From: Gammaproteobacteria bacterium TMED112
GTDB taxonomy: Bacteria > Pseudomonadota > Gammaproteobacteria > Magnimaribacterales > TMED112
NCBI GenBank assembly: GCA_002170245.2
Contig: NHFN02000001.1
Location: forward strand, 1-61,455
DNA length: 61,455 nt
Direction: 5' to 3'
The position numbers and the translations under genes are program-made. Positions 10,451 to 19,737 of the stretch are shown here, piece by piece (position 1 is the first letter of the stretch; each line of letters opens with the position of its first letter). The notes below the pieces were generated by a model. It was given only the letters and a program-made list of their open reading frames with translations. It did no database searches and was not told the origin of the DNA.

Positions 10451-11320
10451 ATGAAATTACCAGTAAAGGCTGAAGGTATTGCGACATACGATGAAGAGGG
10501 ATTTTTAAGTATAAATTACAAGAGCTTTTCTAAATCAGATAAGCAAATGAATGAATATTCTCTTGAGGGAGATATTGTTACGACACACCTTGTAAATGAT
10601 GAACCAATTTTAGATATACCAACAGCATGGTTGAAACTATATTTGCTATCAATGAGACACTTCCAACCCAATCAATTAAATCTTGAAAATATTTTTTCTG
10701 TTTTACCAAACCTTGTTTGGACCGATAAGGGCCCCATAAGAGTAGAGGAATTGAAAAGCACATTAGACAAGAATAATTTCAGGATTTATTCGATCGATAA
10801 ATTTCCCCGAATGACTGATTATGTTGTACCAGACGGTGTGAGAATAGGAGATTGTTCTCGAGTGAGATTAGGTGCATACCTTGGTAAAGGCACAACGATT
10901 ATGCATGAAGGTTTTGTAAATTATAATGCTGGCACAGAGGGACCTAATATGGTGGAAGGCAGAATTTCAGCAGGCGTTTTCGTCAAAAAAAATTCAGATT
11001 TAGGAGGAGGAAGTTCAACAATGGGAACATTATCGGGTGGCAACAAAAAAATAATTTCAGTAGGAGAAAATTGTCTTTTAGGGGCCAATTCTGGTATTGG
11101 TATTTCATTGGGAGATAATTGCACCGTTGAAGCAGGTTTATATGTAACCGCAGGTACAAAAATCACTATACTGAATGAGAAAGATAAAATTGTGAAAGCT
11201 CTTGAGCTTAGTGGGCAAAATAATATGTTGTATTTTAGAGATTCAGTTTCTGGAAAAGTATGTGCAAAAAATAAAGAAGACGAATTTAAACTGAATAAAG
11301 CTTTACACGAGAATAATTAA
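10451..11320 (+). CDS. dapD: Tetrahydrodipicolinate N-succinyltransferase
   Basis: DapD transfers succinyl from succinyl-CoA to tetrahydrodipicolinate in the succinylase branch of diaminopimelate and lysine synthesis. The 289-residue protein is of the Pseudomonas type. A trimmed N-terminal region is followed by FPRMTDYVVPDGVRI, the left-handed beta-helix part with MHEGFVNYNAGTEGP and the STMGTLSGG segment, and a conserved C-terminal end (ELNxALH). The N terminus is about 50 residues shorter than the Pseudomonas protein. It starts three bases after the map stop and is followed by dapE, so two steps of one pathway are adjacent. Confidence 0.95.
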   Translation: MKLPVKAEGIATYDEEGFLSINYKSFSKSDKQMNEYSLEGDIVTTHLVNDEPILDIPTAWLKLYLLSMRHFQPNQLNLENIFSVLPNLVWTDKGPIRVEELKSTLDKNNFRIYSIDKFPRMTDYVVPDGVRIGDCSRVRLGAYLGKGTTIMHEGFVNYNAGTEGPNMVEGRISAGVFVKKNSDLGGGSSTMGTLSGGNKKIISVGENCLLGANSGIGISLGDNCTVEAGLYVTAGTKITILNEKDKIVKALELSGQNNMLYFRDSVSGKVCAKNKEDEFKLNKALHENN

Positions 11321-11322
11321 TT

Positions 11323-12450
11323 TTGGAAATTCAGATAACACAAGATTTAGTTCAAAAAAAATCCATCACACCGGATGACGCCGGATGCCTACAATACATA
11401 GAAAATTTTTTAACAGAAAAAGGCTTTGTTAATGAAACATTAACATTTGGGAGAGTAAAGAACCTGTGGAGTGTAAAAAAAAATAAGGGGCCTTTGCTCG
11501 TTTTTTTAGGACATGTTGATGTTGTGCCTACTGGTCCGGAAAGCGAATGGGAACATGATCCTTTTTCCGGCTTTGATGATGGCACGTTTATTAACGGCAG
11601 AGGCACAGGAGATATGAAAGGAGGTATTGCTTGTTTCATGTCAGCTCTATCAAAAATAGACGTAGATAATCTTAATTATTCCATAGGTTTTTTAATTACA
11701 GCTGATGAGGAAGGTCCATCCAAAGATGGCACAGTAAAAGTGGTAGAAGAACTGCTCCATAGAAATGAAAAGATCGACTACTGTTTAATCGGTGAGCCAT
11801 CAACATTAGAAACTGTGGGTGACAACATAAGGATTGGGCGAAGAGGTTCTATTAACATCGAGCTTGAAGTATTAGGGAAGCAAGGCCACGCCGCCTACCC
11901 TGCAAGAGTTGATAACCCAATTCATAAAGTTGTTCCTTTCTTGGATAAACTTTTAAGAGAAGTTTGGGATGAGGGTAACGAACATTTTCCACCTACATCT
12001 TTACAACTTACTAATATTACAGCAGGTGTTGGTGCACACAACGTCACACCTAATAATTTATACCTAAAATTCAATCTAAGGTTTTCAACTCAAATCAGTG
12101 GCGAAACAATACAAGAAAAAATTGAAAATTTTCTGAAAAATGAAGGGATCAGACATAAAGTGTCTTTTGATATAAATGCAGAACCATTTTATTCTCAGCC
12201 AAAATTATTTACCGATGTTGTTTGCAAGAGTATAGAAGATGTACAGGGCTTTAAAACAACTTTGTCATGCTCCGGTGGGACTTCAGATGGACGTTTTATT
12301 TCAAAAACTGGGTGTGAAATTGTTGAGCTTGGGCCTAAATTTGAAACTATTCATAAAATTGATGAGAAAATTGAGAAAGTTGAATTGGAACGATTAACTG
12401 ATATTTACCATCAAATCTTATTAAATCTAAATGAGGAAACAATTACTTAA
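11323..12450 (+). CDS. dapE: Succinyl-diaminopimelate desuccinylase
   Basis: DapE hydrolyses N-succinyl-LL-diaminopimelate to LL-DAP and succinate. This M20 metallopeptidase of 375 residues shows the two-zinc site: His in FLGHVDVVPTG (about residue 66), bridging Asp in GRGTGDMKGG (about 98), the Glu pair in TADEEGPS (about 132) and the distal His in FETIHKIDE near the C terminus. The dimerisation domain lies between about 180 and 290 (GRRGS, GKQGHAAYP). The start is TTG at 11323, two bases after the dapD stop; no in-frame ATG gives a full N terminus. Confidence 0.96.
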   Translation: MEIQITQDLVQKKSITPDDAGCLQYIENFLTEKGFVNETLTFGRVKNLWSVKKNKGPLLVFLGHVDVVPTGPESEWEHDPFSGFDDGTFINGRGTGDMKGGIACFMSALSKIDVDNLNYSIGFLITADEEGPSKDGTVKVVEELLHRNEKIDYCLIGEPSTLETVGDNIRIGRRGSINIELEVLGKQGHAAYPARVDNPIHKVVPFLDKLLREVWDEGNEHFPPTSLQLTNITAGVGAHNVTPNNLYLKFNLRFSTQISGETIQEKIENFLKNEGIRHKVSFDINAEPFYSQPKLFTDVVCKSIEDVQGFKTTLSCSGGTSDGRFISKTGCEIVELGPKFETIHKIDEKIEKVELERLTDIYHQILLNLNEETIT

Positions 12451-12480
12451 ACTTTTTGTATAGAATAGACATTGTCAAAT

Positions 12481-14082
12481 ATGAGAGCTAAAAATTTACT
12501 TATTCTTTTTTCACTTTTATTGCTTGCAGCGTGCAGTGACAAAGAGGAACCATTAGAAGAACTTTTTCTTGAGCTAGATGCAAGTTCAGAAAATGTAGAC
12601 TATGGCGATAGTTTTACGCTGACCTGGAACTCCAATGCCAGTCAATGTTATGCCGCTGGTAGGTGGTCTGGTGAAAAACCCATTCAGGGTACAGAAGAAA
12701 TTAGTATCAAGCGTGGCGGTATAAGTTCTTTTGTTTTAGATTGTCGCAGAAATAACGAATTCATTAACCAGGCCGTAGCAATTACTATTGTCAAAAATAC
12801 TGCTGATTATTTTATTTTTGCCGAAAGAGGCGAAGAACCAGATTTCACTATTGAATATGGTGAGAACGAAAAAGTTGTTTTTACAAGTCAAGCACGGGGT
12901 GATGTCAACAACGACACGATCCCGGACATTATTTTTGGCGTGCAAACTCGAAGCACTATAGATAACAGCATTGTACAAACCAAATTATTGCAAATGCTTG
13001 GTGGACCTTTACCAATCATAACTGAAATAATAACTGACGAATGCGATGCAATAAGTACTCTTATTCCTAAAGATCTTGATCAAGATAGCTCAACAGACGT
13101 AATAGGATTGTCTTCCGACTATGAAAGACAAAATCTAAATACTTCAAAAATATGTATATTTAAAGGGACAAGCCTCGGGTTAGTTCTTGACAATGAGCTA
13201 GTTACAAATGAAACCGCTTTGAATTTCAACAATAGTGGTATTAAAGCTGGTGGTCTGGTTGATAGAAATAATAATGTTGCCTTAGATATTTATCTTTTAG
13301 GGGAATCAAAAGAATATTGGATAGAAGTTGGTACAACAGATGGCCCGATATTTGAGGAGTTCGATTATGATAATAGCCTATTAGAAGGCCTAACTCTTAC
13401 AGACCTTCTTGCATTAGATTTTGATTCAGATTCAAATGAAGATATTGTTTTTGCTGCTTATGACAGCGACGGCAACGGAAAATTTGTGACTGTGCCAAGG
13501 TCAGGAGATGGAACTAATTGGGCCGAGGCTCTATTATATGAAAATATTCCTTACGTCAAAGGAATAGATTCCATAGTTTATGATCAAGACGAGGAAATAG
13601 ATGTCCTTGTTATGGGTGATGAAAATCCAAGTAATGGTATTGATCTAAGCCCAACCTCAACTTTAAAAGTTTATGAAACAGGTGAAGTCAATATTCTAGA
13701 AAATGAAGTTGATATAGCCTTTACAAACCAAGCAACAGCATCTTTGAATAATCAGGTAGTGCTGGCTGATTTCGATCAGGATTTTGACGGCGGTGATATC
13801 TTGTATTCTTTTGAGGACTTCGGAGATATTACAGCAAGCTTCTTAATTATAGAGAAACAAGAAACTACTGATGAAGAAGATGTAACAACCTACTCTTATC
13901 TGGCACTTAATAATGAAGAACTTGGTTTGCAAAATGTTCCAACTGAACATGCGCATACAATCTTTGTTGATTACAACAGTGATTTTGATATTGACGCAAT
14001 CTTTGCGGTTAAAGGCGGTCCAAACCCTGAAACTAATTTAAATACCTTGGACTTCTATATTCAAACCAACGAATCAAATTAA
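12481..14082 (+). CDS. Lipoprotein with Ig-like domain and predicted seven-bladed FG-GAP propeller
   Basis: The first residues form a lipoprotein signal (MRAKNLLILFSLLLLAAC, lipobox LAAC), so the mature protein is probably membrane-anchored. Residues about 35-105 resemble the bacterial Ig-like domain with the WSG core and two flanking cysteines (SQCYAAGRWSG ... FVLDC). The rest contains seven acidic D-x-(D/N)-x-(D/N)-type sites at about residues 141, 198, 261, 313, 368, 430 and 497. Their regular 52-67 residue spacing suggests a calcium-binding FG-GAP/VCBS propeller of seven blades. I chose ATG 12481 over the in-frame TTG 12472 because it gives a clean signal peptide. The function is unknown; binding of a surface ligand is inference. 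Confidence 0.8.
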   Translation: MRAKNLLILFSLLLLAACSDKEEPLEELFLELDASSENVDYGDSFTLTWNSNASQCYAAGRWSGEKPIQGTEEISIKRGGISSFVLDCRRNNEFINQAVAITIVKNTADYFIFAERGEEPDFTIEYGENEKVVFTSQARGDVNNDTIPDIIFGVQTRSTIDNSIVQTKLLQMLGGPLPIITEIITDECDAISTLIPKDLDQDSSTDVIGLSSDYERQNLNTSKICIFKGTSLGLVLDNELVTNETALNFNNSGIKAGGLVDRNNNVALDIYLLGESKEYWIEVGTTDGPIFEEFDYDNSLLEGLTLTDLLALDFDSDSNEDIVFAAYDSDGNGKFVTVPRSGDGTNWAEALLYENIPYVKGIDSIVYDQDEEIDVLVMGDENPSNGIDLSPTSTLKVYETGEVNILENEVDIAFTNQATASLNNQVVLADFDQDFDGGDILYSFEDFGDITASFLIIEKQETTDEEDVTTYSYLALNNEELGLQNVPTEHAHTIFVDYNSDFDIDAIFAVKGGPNPETNLNTLDFYIQTNESN

Positions 14083-14152
14083 TTTAAGCGCCTAAGTTAA
14101 GCTGCACTGTCCAGTCCTATATTGCTATGTATTTTTATGTATGATGTCTTCA

Positions 14153-14158
14153 AAGGAG
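14153..14158 (+). promoter_or_regulatory. Ribosome binding site of the 53-residue membrane protein
   Basis: AAGGAG lies six bases before ATG 14165. It selects that start over the in-frame ATG codons at 14141 and 14144, which lie upstream of this site. Confidence 0.7.
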
Positions 14159-14164
14159 TTTGAT

Positions 14165-14326
14165 ATGGAAATATATATTGCTATTGCAGTTACAGCTAAT
14201 TTTTTTTTACTACTACTTAACGAATATGGAAATCTTCAGAGAACCAAGGGTCTAGTTATAGTAATGCAAAGAATTGAAGGTAAGCTCAAGGAAGAATTGC
14301 GTAAGATATCCCCTGCCCCAAAGTAA
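14165..14326 (+). CDS. Small single-pass membrane protein, 53 residues
   Basis: This short reading frame begins MEIYIAIAVTAN and has one hydrophobic segment (about residues 3-18), then a charged amphipathic tail rich in Lys and Glu (IEGKLKEELRK). A good Shine-Dalgarno sequence six bases upstream and a terminator just after its stop support it as a real gene. I do not recognise a family. The tail could be a short coiled coil for contact with a partner protein. Its own promoter must lie in the roughly 80 bases after the lipoprotein gene, where I see no clear -35/-10 pair. Confidence 0.6.
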   Translation: MEIYIAIAVTANFFLLLLNEYGNLQRTKGLVIVMQRIEGKLKEELRKISPAPK

Positions 14327-14327
14327 A

Positions 14328-14359
14328 AAATAGGGCGGTTATCTCAAACTGCCCTATTT
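14328..14359. terminator. Bidirectional intrinsic terminator
   Basis: AAATAGGGCGGT at 14328-14339 pairs with 14348-14359 (12 pairs, one G-T) around an eight-base loop. On the minus strand the stem runs into a U tract (from the A run at 14325-14330), so it should strongly end the peptide-transporter transcript, whose stop lies 14 bases upstream. On the plus strand only UUUC follows, so it is a weaker end for the small membrane protein gene. It is the clearest intrinsic terminator in the window. Confidence 0.85.
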
Positions 14360-14373
14360 CAAATTAAAAAACT

Positions 14374-15891
14374 CTAGGTCTTAGCAGCCTTAGCTTTAGC
14401 ATCATCTGCTGATTTGGCTATACCAAAAACTGCAACTGCAACTAATGCAAGCCCTATGACTAGATAGTATTGAATCATAAACTCGAATACCGGAGATATG
14501 CTTTCCAGTCCAGCATCAAGTGCTTCACCACCAAGCAAGCCTGCCAAAACACCGCCAATTGCTGATGCTAAGAACCACAAGCCAAACATCTGTCCAATAT
14601 ATTTACGCGGCGCATATTGAGCAAAAGCTGACAATCCTATAGGCGATAAAGCTAGCTCACCCCAAGTTTGTAGTAAATAAGTAATGATTAGCCATTGCAT
14701 CCCAACGGGACTAACTTCCATTGCAAGCTGAACTGCATAAAGCATGACCGCAAAACTTAAGGCCATAAAAAATAAACCAATCGCGAACTTGACTGGTAGT
14801 GATGGATCTAAGTTCATCCTTCCCAGATTCATCCAGATACCAGCAAATATCGGGGCAAAAATTACCACAAATACTGGGTTAGCAAATTGCAACCAGCCAA
14901 TTGGAATGACAAAACCACCAACTGACAAATCGGTATAGTCACGGGCAAAGATGCTTAGTGAGCTTGCTGATTGATCAAAGCCTGACCAAAAAGCGGCTGC
15001 ACCAATAAATAATATTAATAGTAAGAAAAGATTTTTCTTCTCAACCTGTGTTAGTCCAGCAAAAAGAAATAAATAACTGAAGTAGACAAAGGCAACACCT
15101 GTTAAAAAGATTGCAAAATTTTCGGCGAATGCTTTTGGTTCAAAACCAATAATACCCATTAAGCCAAGAGCTATGACTACTATCATTAAACCAGCTGTAA
15201 TTTTTGACCATTTAATATATGTATCTCTTTGCGCTTGTGGCATATCATTTGGTTTATTGCCGGCCTCACCTAATAAATGTCTGAAATTCAGATATTGCAG
15301 TACACCAAAGAACATTCCTATTCCAGCAGCGCCAAATCCCCAATGCCAACCAATTTTTTCACCTAAATATGAACAAATAAGGAAGCCTAATGTTGAGCCA
15401 ATATTGATAGACATATAAAAAATTGTGTAACCAGCTTGAACTCGAGAGTCCCCTGGCTTATAAAGTTGACCAACTATAGTGGAAATATTTCCTTTCAATA
15501 GACCAGTGCCCAAGACTACTAGAATCAATCCCAAAAAGAAGGTTTCAGTCAATGGCATAGCTAATGTAAAGTGCCCAAGAGCAATAATTATTGCTCCGAT
15601 AAGTACGGCTTTTTGATGGCCTAGAACGTTATCAGCAAGCCAACCGCCAGGTATGACCATAAAATAGACAAAACCAACATAAATACCATAAATTGCTTGC
15701 GCATCTATTTGAGATAAACCCAAGCCTGGATTAAAGCCGGTTACTGCACCAGTCATATACAAAACTAATAATGCTCTCATGCCGTAATAAGACATTCTTT
15801 CCCACATTTCAGTGAAGAATAAAGTCACCATCCCTTTCGGATGACCAAAAAACCATGTATCGTTTGTTGTAAGATTTTTTTGATTACTCAT
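14374..15891 (-). CDS. POT family proton-coupled oligopeptide transporter
   Basis: This 505-residue inner-membrane protein imports di- and tripeptides with protons. The family signature ExxERxxYYG on helix 1 is intact (Glu28, Glu31, Arg32 in TEMWERMSYYG). The later family signature with GTGLLKGNIS and the GYTIFYMSINIGS segment follow, and about 14 hydrophobic segments span the chain. The C terminus is a short Lys/Ala-rich tail. It faces the RDD gene across 24 bases and ends at the terminator 14328-14359. Sequence features favour the DtpA/B-like bacterial group; substrate range cannot be read. Confidence 0.93.
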   Translation of the reverse strand: MSNQKNLTTNDTWFFGHPKGMVTLFFTEMWERMSYYGMRALLVLYMTGAVTGFNPGLGLSQIDAQAIYGIYVGFVYFMVIPGGWLADNVLGHQKAVLIGAIIIALGHFTLAMPLTETFFLGLILVVLGTGLLKGNISTIVGQLYKPGDSRVQAGYTIFYMSINIGSTLGFLICSYLGEKIGWHWGFGAAGIGMFFGVLQYLNFRHLLGEAGNKPNDMPQAQRDTYIKWSKITAGLMIVVIALGLMGIIGFEPKAFAENFAIFLTGVAFVYFSYLFLFAGLTQVEKKNLFLLLILFIGAAAFWSGFDQSASSLSIFARDYTDLSVGGFVIPIGWLQFANPVFVVIFAPIFAGIWMNLGRMNLDPSLPVKFAIGLFFMALSFAVMLYAVQLAMEVSPVGMQWLIITYLLQTWGELALSPIGLSAFAQYAPRKYIGQMFGLWFLASAIGGVLAGLLGGEALDAGLESISPVFEFMIQYYLVIGLALVAVAVFGIAKSADDAKAKAAKT

Positions 15892-15915
15892 AAGTAGAAT
15901 TTACATTAGCACATT

Positions 15916-16344
15916 ATGGAAAATAAATTGATATATCCAGGCATTTTTTCTCGCCTTATGTCTTTTACATATGATATTTTTCTTGTCGCAGCTTTATGGT
16001 TTCTATTTGGCTTTATCTTTCTTGGTCTGTATAAATTAATAGTGACTGATTCTGATTATTTCCCCCCACCAATAGGTGCCTTAATAATACTAATAACCAC
16101 AGCAAGTTATTACGTCTATTTTTGGTCCGATGGTCGAAATACCTTAGGTATGAGTACTTGGAATCATAAAATTATCAATGATGATGGGTCAAAGCTTTCA
16201 AAAGTAGATGCTTTAAAAAGATTCTTGCTCTACTTGCTCTTAAATATTGTTGGTATGCTTTGGATATTATTTGATAGAGATAACAAATGTTTACCAGATA
16301 AAATTCTTAAACTAAAAATCGTCAAAAGAAGAAACGTTTCCTAA
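15916..16344 (+). CDS. RDD family integral membrane protein
   Basis: The 142-residue protein has the RDD arrangement. An early Arg (FSRLMSFTYDIFLVA) and Asp lie in the first helix, a second helix follows near 48-65, and a conserved charged patch (SDGRNTLGMSTWNHKI) precedes a third helix (about 100-118) and a terminal LFDRDNKCLPDKI motif. Proteins of this family are inner-membrane proteins of poorly defined, possibly transport-related, function. The last 23 bases overlap the 3' end of lptG on the other strand. Confidence 0.85.
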   Translation: MENKLIYPGIFSRLMSFTYDIFLVAALWFLFGFIFLGLYKLIVTDSDYFPPPIGALIILITTASYYVYFWSDGRNTLGMSTWNHKIINDDGSKLSKVDALKRFLLYLLLNIVGMLWILFDRDNKCLPDKILKLKIVKRRNVS

Positions 16345-17224
16345 AGGCGTAATATATAAAAATCAGCAATACCGGGAAGGCTTGCAAGTAATATGGCAAC
16401 ATAAATACAGAAATTGAATCTGCAAAAACCGATTCAACAAACTGATAGATAAGACAAGCACCAAAACCATAAATTAAAATGCGATTTACATTCAAATTTT
16501 TTGAAAAAGATAGAAGGATCTCTAGACCAATTAGGAAGATTACAAAATAAGAAAGGAAATTAAGACTTCTTCTTAGTAATTCTGTTTTAGAAACAAGACT
16601 AAATTTTTCAAATGAAGAGGATGAATTTTCTATCAATTGTGAAAACGATAGTTGCTTAATATTTCTATTAAAATTTAAATTACTGAATGCTTCACTGTAC
16701 TGCTTCTTAATCTCCAGAGTGCCCTCAGCATCAAAACTTAATGACAGTTGCTCTGAAACCATAACAAAATTGCTTTCATTTAATTTTTCAATCTCAATAA
16801 TTACAGGCTGATTATTGTCAAAGGACGATACTTTTGATTTTCTAAAATCCTCAGCATTTTTTGTTAATTCAGGTATAACAAATTCATGTGAAGCTAAGCT
16901 CATTAAGACAATAGGAAAAAATATCATCAGAGTGTATTTTGTTTTGTTGAATCCTGCTTGCCTCACAGTATTAAATGCTCTTAAAAAATTTGCATCCACA
17001 AAAATAGCTAGAAAACCTACAACAGCAGCAAGATAAATAAAGCTTTTCATTCTGTAAGGTTCTGTTGCAACTGAATAAATTAGTGCATCCAGTAAGCTGT
17101 AGTTATCATTTATATTGTCAATTTCAGCAAAAAAATTAAACGAAAAATCGATGGCTGAAATTATTACAAGTGCCCCGAAAAATGACAGCATAGACTTTTT
17201 AAAGATGTATCTATATGCCTTCAT
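16322..17224 (-). CDS. lptG: LptG, lipopolysaccharide export permease
   Basis: LptG and LptF form the membrane part of the LptB2FG ABC transporter that extracts lipopolysaccharide from the inner membrane. Hydrophobic helices lie near both ends (about 10-30, 50-70, 90-110, then 215-300), with a periplasmic beta-jellyroll-like middle. I place the start at ATG 17224 (300 residues) because a GGA-containing Shine-Dalgarno sequence lies seven bases upstream, rather than at TTG 17230. It overlaps lptF by 14 bases. The divergence from reference LptG is large, so the assignment also leans on pairing with LptF and on pepA next door. Confidence 0.88.
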   Translation of the reverse strand: MKAYRYIFKKSMLSFFGALVIISAIDFSFNFFAEIDNINDNYSLLDALIYSVATEPYRMKSFIYLAAVVGFLAIFVDANFLRAFNTVRQAGFNKTKYTLMIFFPIVLMSLASHEFVIPELTKNAEDFRKSKVSSFDNNQPVIIEIEKLNESNFVMVSEQLSLSFDAEGTLEIKKQYSEAFSNLNFNRNIKQLSFSQLIENSSSSFEKFSLVSKTELLRRSLNFLSYFVIFLIGLEILLSFSKNLNVNRILIYGFGACLIYQFVESVFADSISVFMLPYYLQAFPVLLIFIYYAFRKRFFF

Positions 17225-18236
17225 AGCCAAATCCTTTTTTTACTTTCTTACTAGTTAAAACAAAAGCGATAATCAGAACCATCAAATGCATCCAATAGAA
17301 ATTAAATATGAGAGCTTCTACAGTGCTTTCGGTTACATCAAATGAAGATACAGCTGATAAGAGGTAGAGAATATTAAAGATTGCTAAAAAGAAATAGGTC
17401 TTCTCCCTGCCAAAGAATGAACTATAACTGGAAAAAATTACCGAAAAAATAAATGAAATTACACAGAAGATTGGCAAAGTGAATCTTTTAAAAATCTCTT
17501 TGATATTATCTGAATTTAAATCACTAAATAATGTAACTATTGATGTATATTCATCTGAAGAATAATCATCTATGGGGATTTCAGCTATATTAAATTTTGA
17601 AATAAAATTTCTTTCGTTATCAAACAAGAAACCATCATCTAAGACAAGACTCACCCCAGAAGGAGAATCCTTGATTACACCAGTAGTTCCATAAATAAAA
17701 GTTTCTATAGACTGAGAGTTAATAAAAATTAAGTCTCGATAAACATCATTATCTTTATAACCAAAAACATTGAACGTATCTGCTTTCAATGAAACTAAAC
17801 CGCTTGGTGCAAGAATTTTTGAAGCAAAAGAATTATCTTTGTCTAACAAATCTTCACCTTTGCTGTTGAAATAAGGTGATAAAAAAGCACTCAAAAGGAG
17901 AGAAAAAGAAAATATTCCGAGAATTACATATCTTTGACTCGATAAAACTCTACCAGTTGTCATTGATCCAGCTGTTAAAACAGTTTCATGATTTTTAAAA
18001 ATTGGGGTTAAAACAAAGCCCAAAGCCAAAAAAACACTTACTGGAAAAACCAGATTAATTAAACCTGGAGAAAATAAAACCAAAGCAAAAAGTATGTTTT
18101 CAGCTGAGATTTTGCCTACTTCTGCCTGAGAAAGGAACATATTGAACCTAGAAAGCAAAACTAATCCAAAAAGGACTAGAGAAACCCAGCAAATGTTTAC
18201 TATAATTTCCTTACTGATATAACGTGAAATAATCAC
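17211..18236 (-). CDS. lptF: LptF, lipopolysaccharide export permease
   Basis: This is the second permease of the LPS exporter. The 341-residue protein begins with the family-typical MIISRYISKEI. It has three N-terminal helices, a long periplasmic domain (about 125-245, including SGLVSLKADTFNVFGY) and three C-terminal helices. It starts with GTG at 18234-18236, preceded by AAGAG. It is divergent from pepA across 28 bases, the classical lptFG/pepA arrangement of gammaproteobacteria. Confidence 0.92.
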   Translation of the reverse strand: MIISRYISKEIIVNICWVSLVLFGLVLLSRFNMFLSQAEVGKISAENILFALVLFSPGLINLVFPVSVFLALGFVLTPIFKNHETVLTAGSMTTGRVLSSQRYVILGIFSFSLLLSAFLSPYFNSKGEDLLDKDNSFASKILAPSGLVSLKADTFNVFGYKDNDVYRDLIFINSQSIETFIYGTTGVIKDSPSGVSLVLDDGFLFDNERNFISKFNIAEIPIDDYSSDEYTSIVTLFSDLNSDNIKEIFKRFTLPIFCVISFIFSVIFSSYSSFFGREKTYFFLAIFNILYLLSAVSSFDVTESTVEALIFNFYWMHLMVLIIAFVLTSKKVKKGFGYEGI

Positions 18237-18264
18237 CTCTTAAGAATATCAAAAAGGAGAAAAA

Positions 18265-19737
18265 ATGGCATTCTATAAAGCACTTGAAAAAATCGAACTG
18301 AAAAAATATTCAGAAGCATCTGATGACAACTTTGGAGTAGTCTTTTATTCAAAAGGATCATTGAAAACAACAAAACTATTTGACGGTGAAGTCAAAGGAA
18401 AAGTTTCAAACTTTTTTGAAGATGAATCGAAGACATCACTGATGGTCTCAAAAGAATTTTCTGGTTTATCTCGAGATATTCTTTTTGTAAAAGACTTTGA
18501 TAAGAAAAAACCTGAGCACAAAAAAGAAAACTGGTTGATGGGAGTATTTACACAATTAGACAAATATAATGTTGAATCAGCCAGTATTTTTGCTGATACC
18601 TCAATCCATATCAAAGATAAGAGTTTTGCATTCAACATTGCAAAGTACGCAGAAAAATCAGCTTACAGATATACAGATACAAATCCTAATACCAAAAAGG
18701 ATGCCACATTAAAAGAATTAGATATATGTGTTGAAAAAAGTAGTGCTGCATTGAAGCGTTCTGTGGAATTAGGTTATAACGTGGGGCGAGGTGCTAACAC
18801 AGCAAGGAATCTTGGTAATAGACCTGCTAATTATGCCACCCCAACTTACATTGCCAACCAAGTAGTTGAATTAGGCAAGGCCATAGGTGGTTTTAAGGTA
18901 GATGTCTTAGAAGAAAAAGACATGAAAAAACTTGGAATGGGTTCCTTATTGTCTGTCTCAGAGGGAAGCGTCGAACCAGCTAAGTTAGTCACAATGGAAT
19001 ATAAAGGTGGCAAAAAAGGTGCTAAGCCGATTGTTCTCGTTGGTAAAGGTGTAACCTTCGATACCGGAGGCATAAGCTTAAAACCCAGCCCAAAAATGGA
19101 TGAAATGAAATGGGATATGTCCGGTGCAGGGTCAGTAATAGGCACAATGGCAGCGGTAGCAGCTTCCAAGCTTCCAGTAAATTTAGTTTGTGCTGTAGGG
19201 CTCACTGAAAATATGCCCGCCGGCAATGCAACGAAGCCTGGTGATGTTGTGACTTCAATGTCCGGACAAACTATTGAGGTATTAAATACAGACGCTGAAG
19301 GCAGATTAGTCCTATGTGATGTACTAACTTACATTGAAAAGTTTGATCCAAAAGTAGTAATAGATACTGCTACTTTGACTGGTGCTGTAATAGTTGCTTT
19401 AGGAAGTGTTGCAGCTGGAGTAATGGGTAATGATCAAAAGCTGGTAGATAAAATTTTAGAAGCTGGATATGCATCTGGCGAAAAAGCATGGCAATTACCA
19501 TTGTGGGATGAGTATCAAAGTTATTTAGATTCAAATTTTGCGGATATAGCAAATATTGCTCCAGGTAGAGCAGCTGGAACAATCGAAGGAGGTTGTTTCA
19601 TATCTAGATTTACCGAAGACTATAAATGGGCTCACATTGATATAGCTGGAGTTGCAGATATTGGTGATGGTAAAAATAAGGGCTCTACTGGAAAGCCAGT
19701 TGGTCTCTTATTTGAGTACGTAAATAGCAATCGTTAA
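18265..19737 (+). CDS. pepA: Leucyl aminopeptidase PepA (M17)
   Basis: PepA is a hexameric cytosolic aminopeptidase that recycles peptides; in E. coli it is also a DNA-binding accessory factor. The 490-residue protein has an N-terminal macro-like domain (1-165) and the catalytic M17 domain with the metal-binding VGKGVTFDTGGISLKP and the signature NTDAEGRLVLCD. AAGGAG at 18254-18259 sets the ATG start at 18265. Its stop overlaps the holC start (TAATG). The pepA-holC-valS order is conserved across gammaproteobacteria. Confidence 0.97.
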   Translation: MAFYKALEKIELKKYSEASDDNFGVVFYSKGSLKTTKLFDGEVKGKVSNFFEDESKTSLMVSKEFSGLSRDILFVKDFDKKKPEHKKENWLMGVFTQLDKYNVESASIFADTSIHIKDKSFAFNIAKYAEKSAYRYTDTNPNTKKDATLKELDICVEKSSAALKRSVELGYNVGRGANTARNLGNRPANYATPTYIANQVVELGKAIGGFKVDVLEEKDMKKLGMGSLLSVSEGSVEPAKLVTMEYKGGKKGAKPIVLVGKGVTFDTGGISLKPSPKMDEMKWDMSGAGSVIGTMAAVAASKLPVNLVCAVGLTENMPAGNATKPGDVVTSMSGQTIEVLNTDAEGRLVLCDVLTYIEKFDPKVVIDTATLTGAVIVALGSVAAGVMGNDQKLVDKILEAGYASGEKAWQLPLWDEYQSYLDSNFADIANIAPGRAAGTIEGGCFISRFTEDYKWAHIDIAGVADIGDGKNKGSTGKPVGLLFEYVNSNR

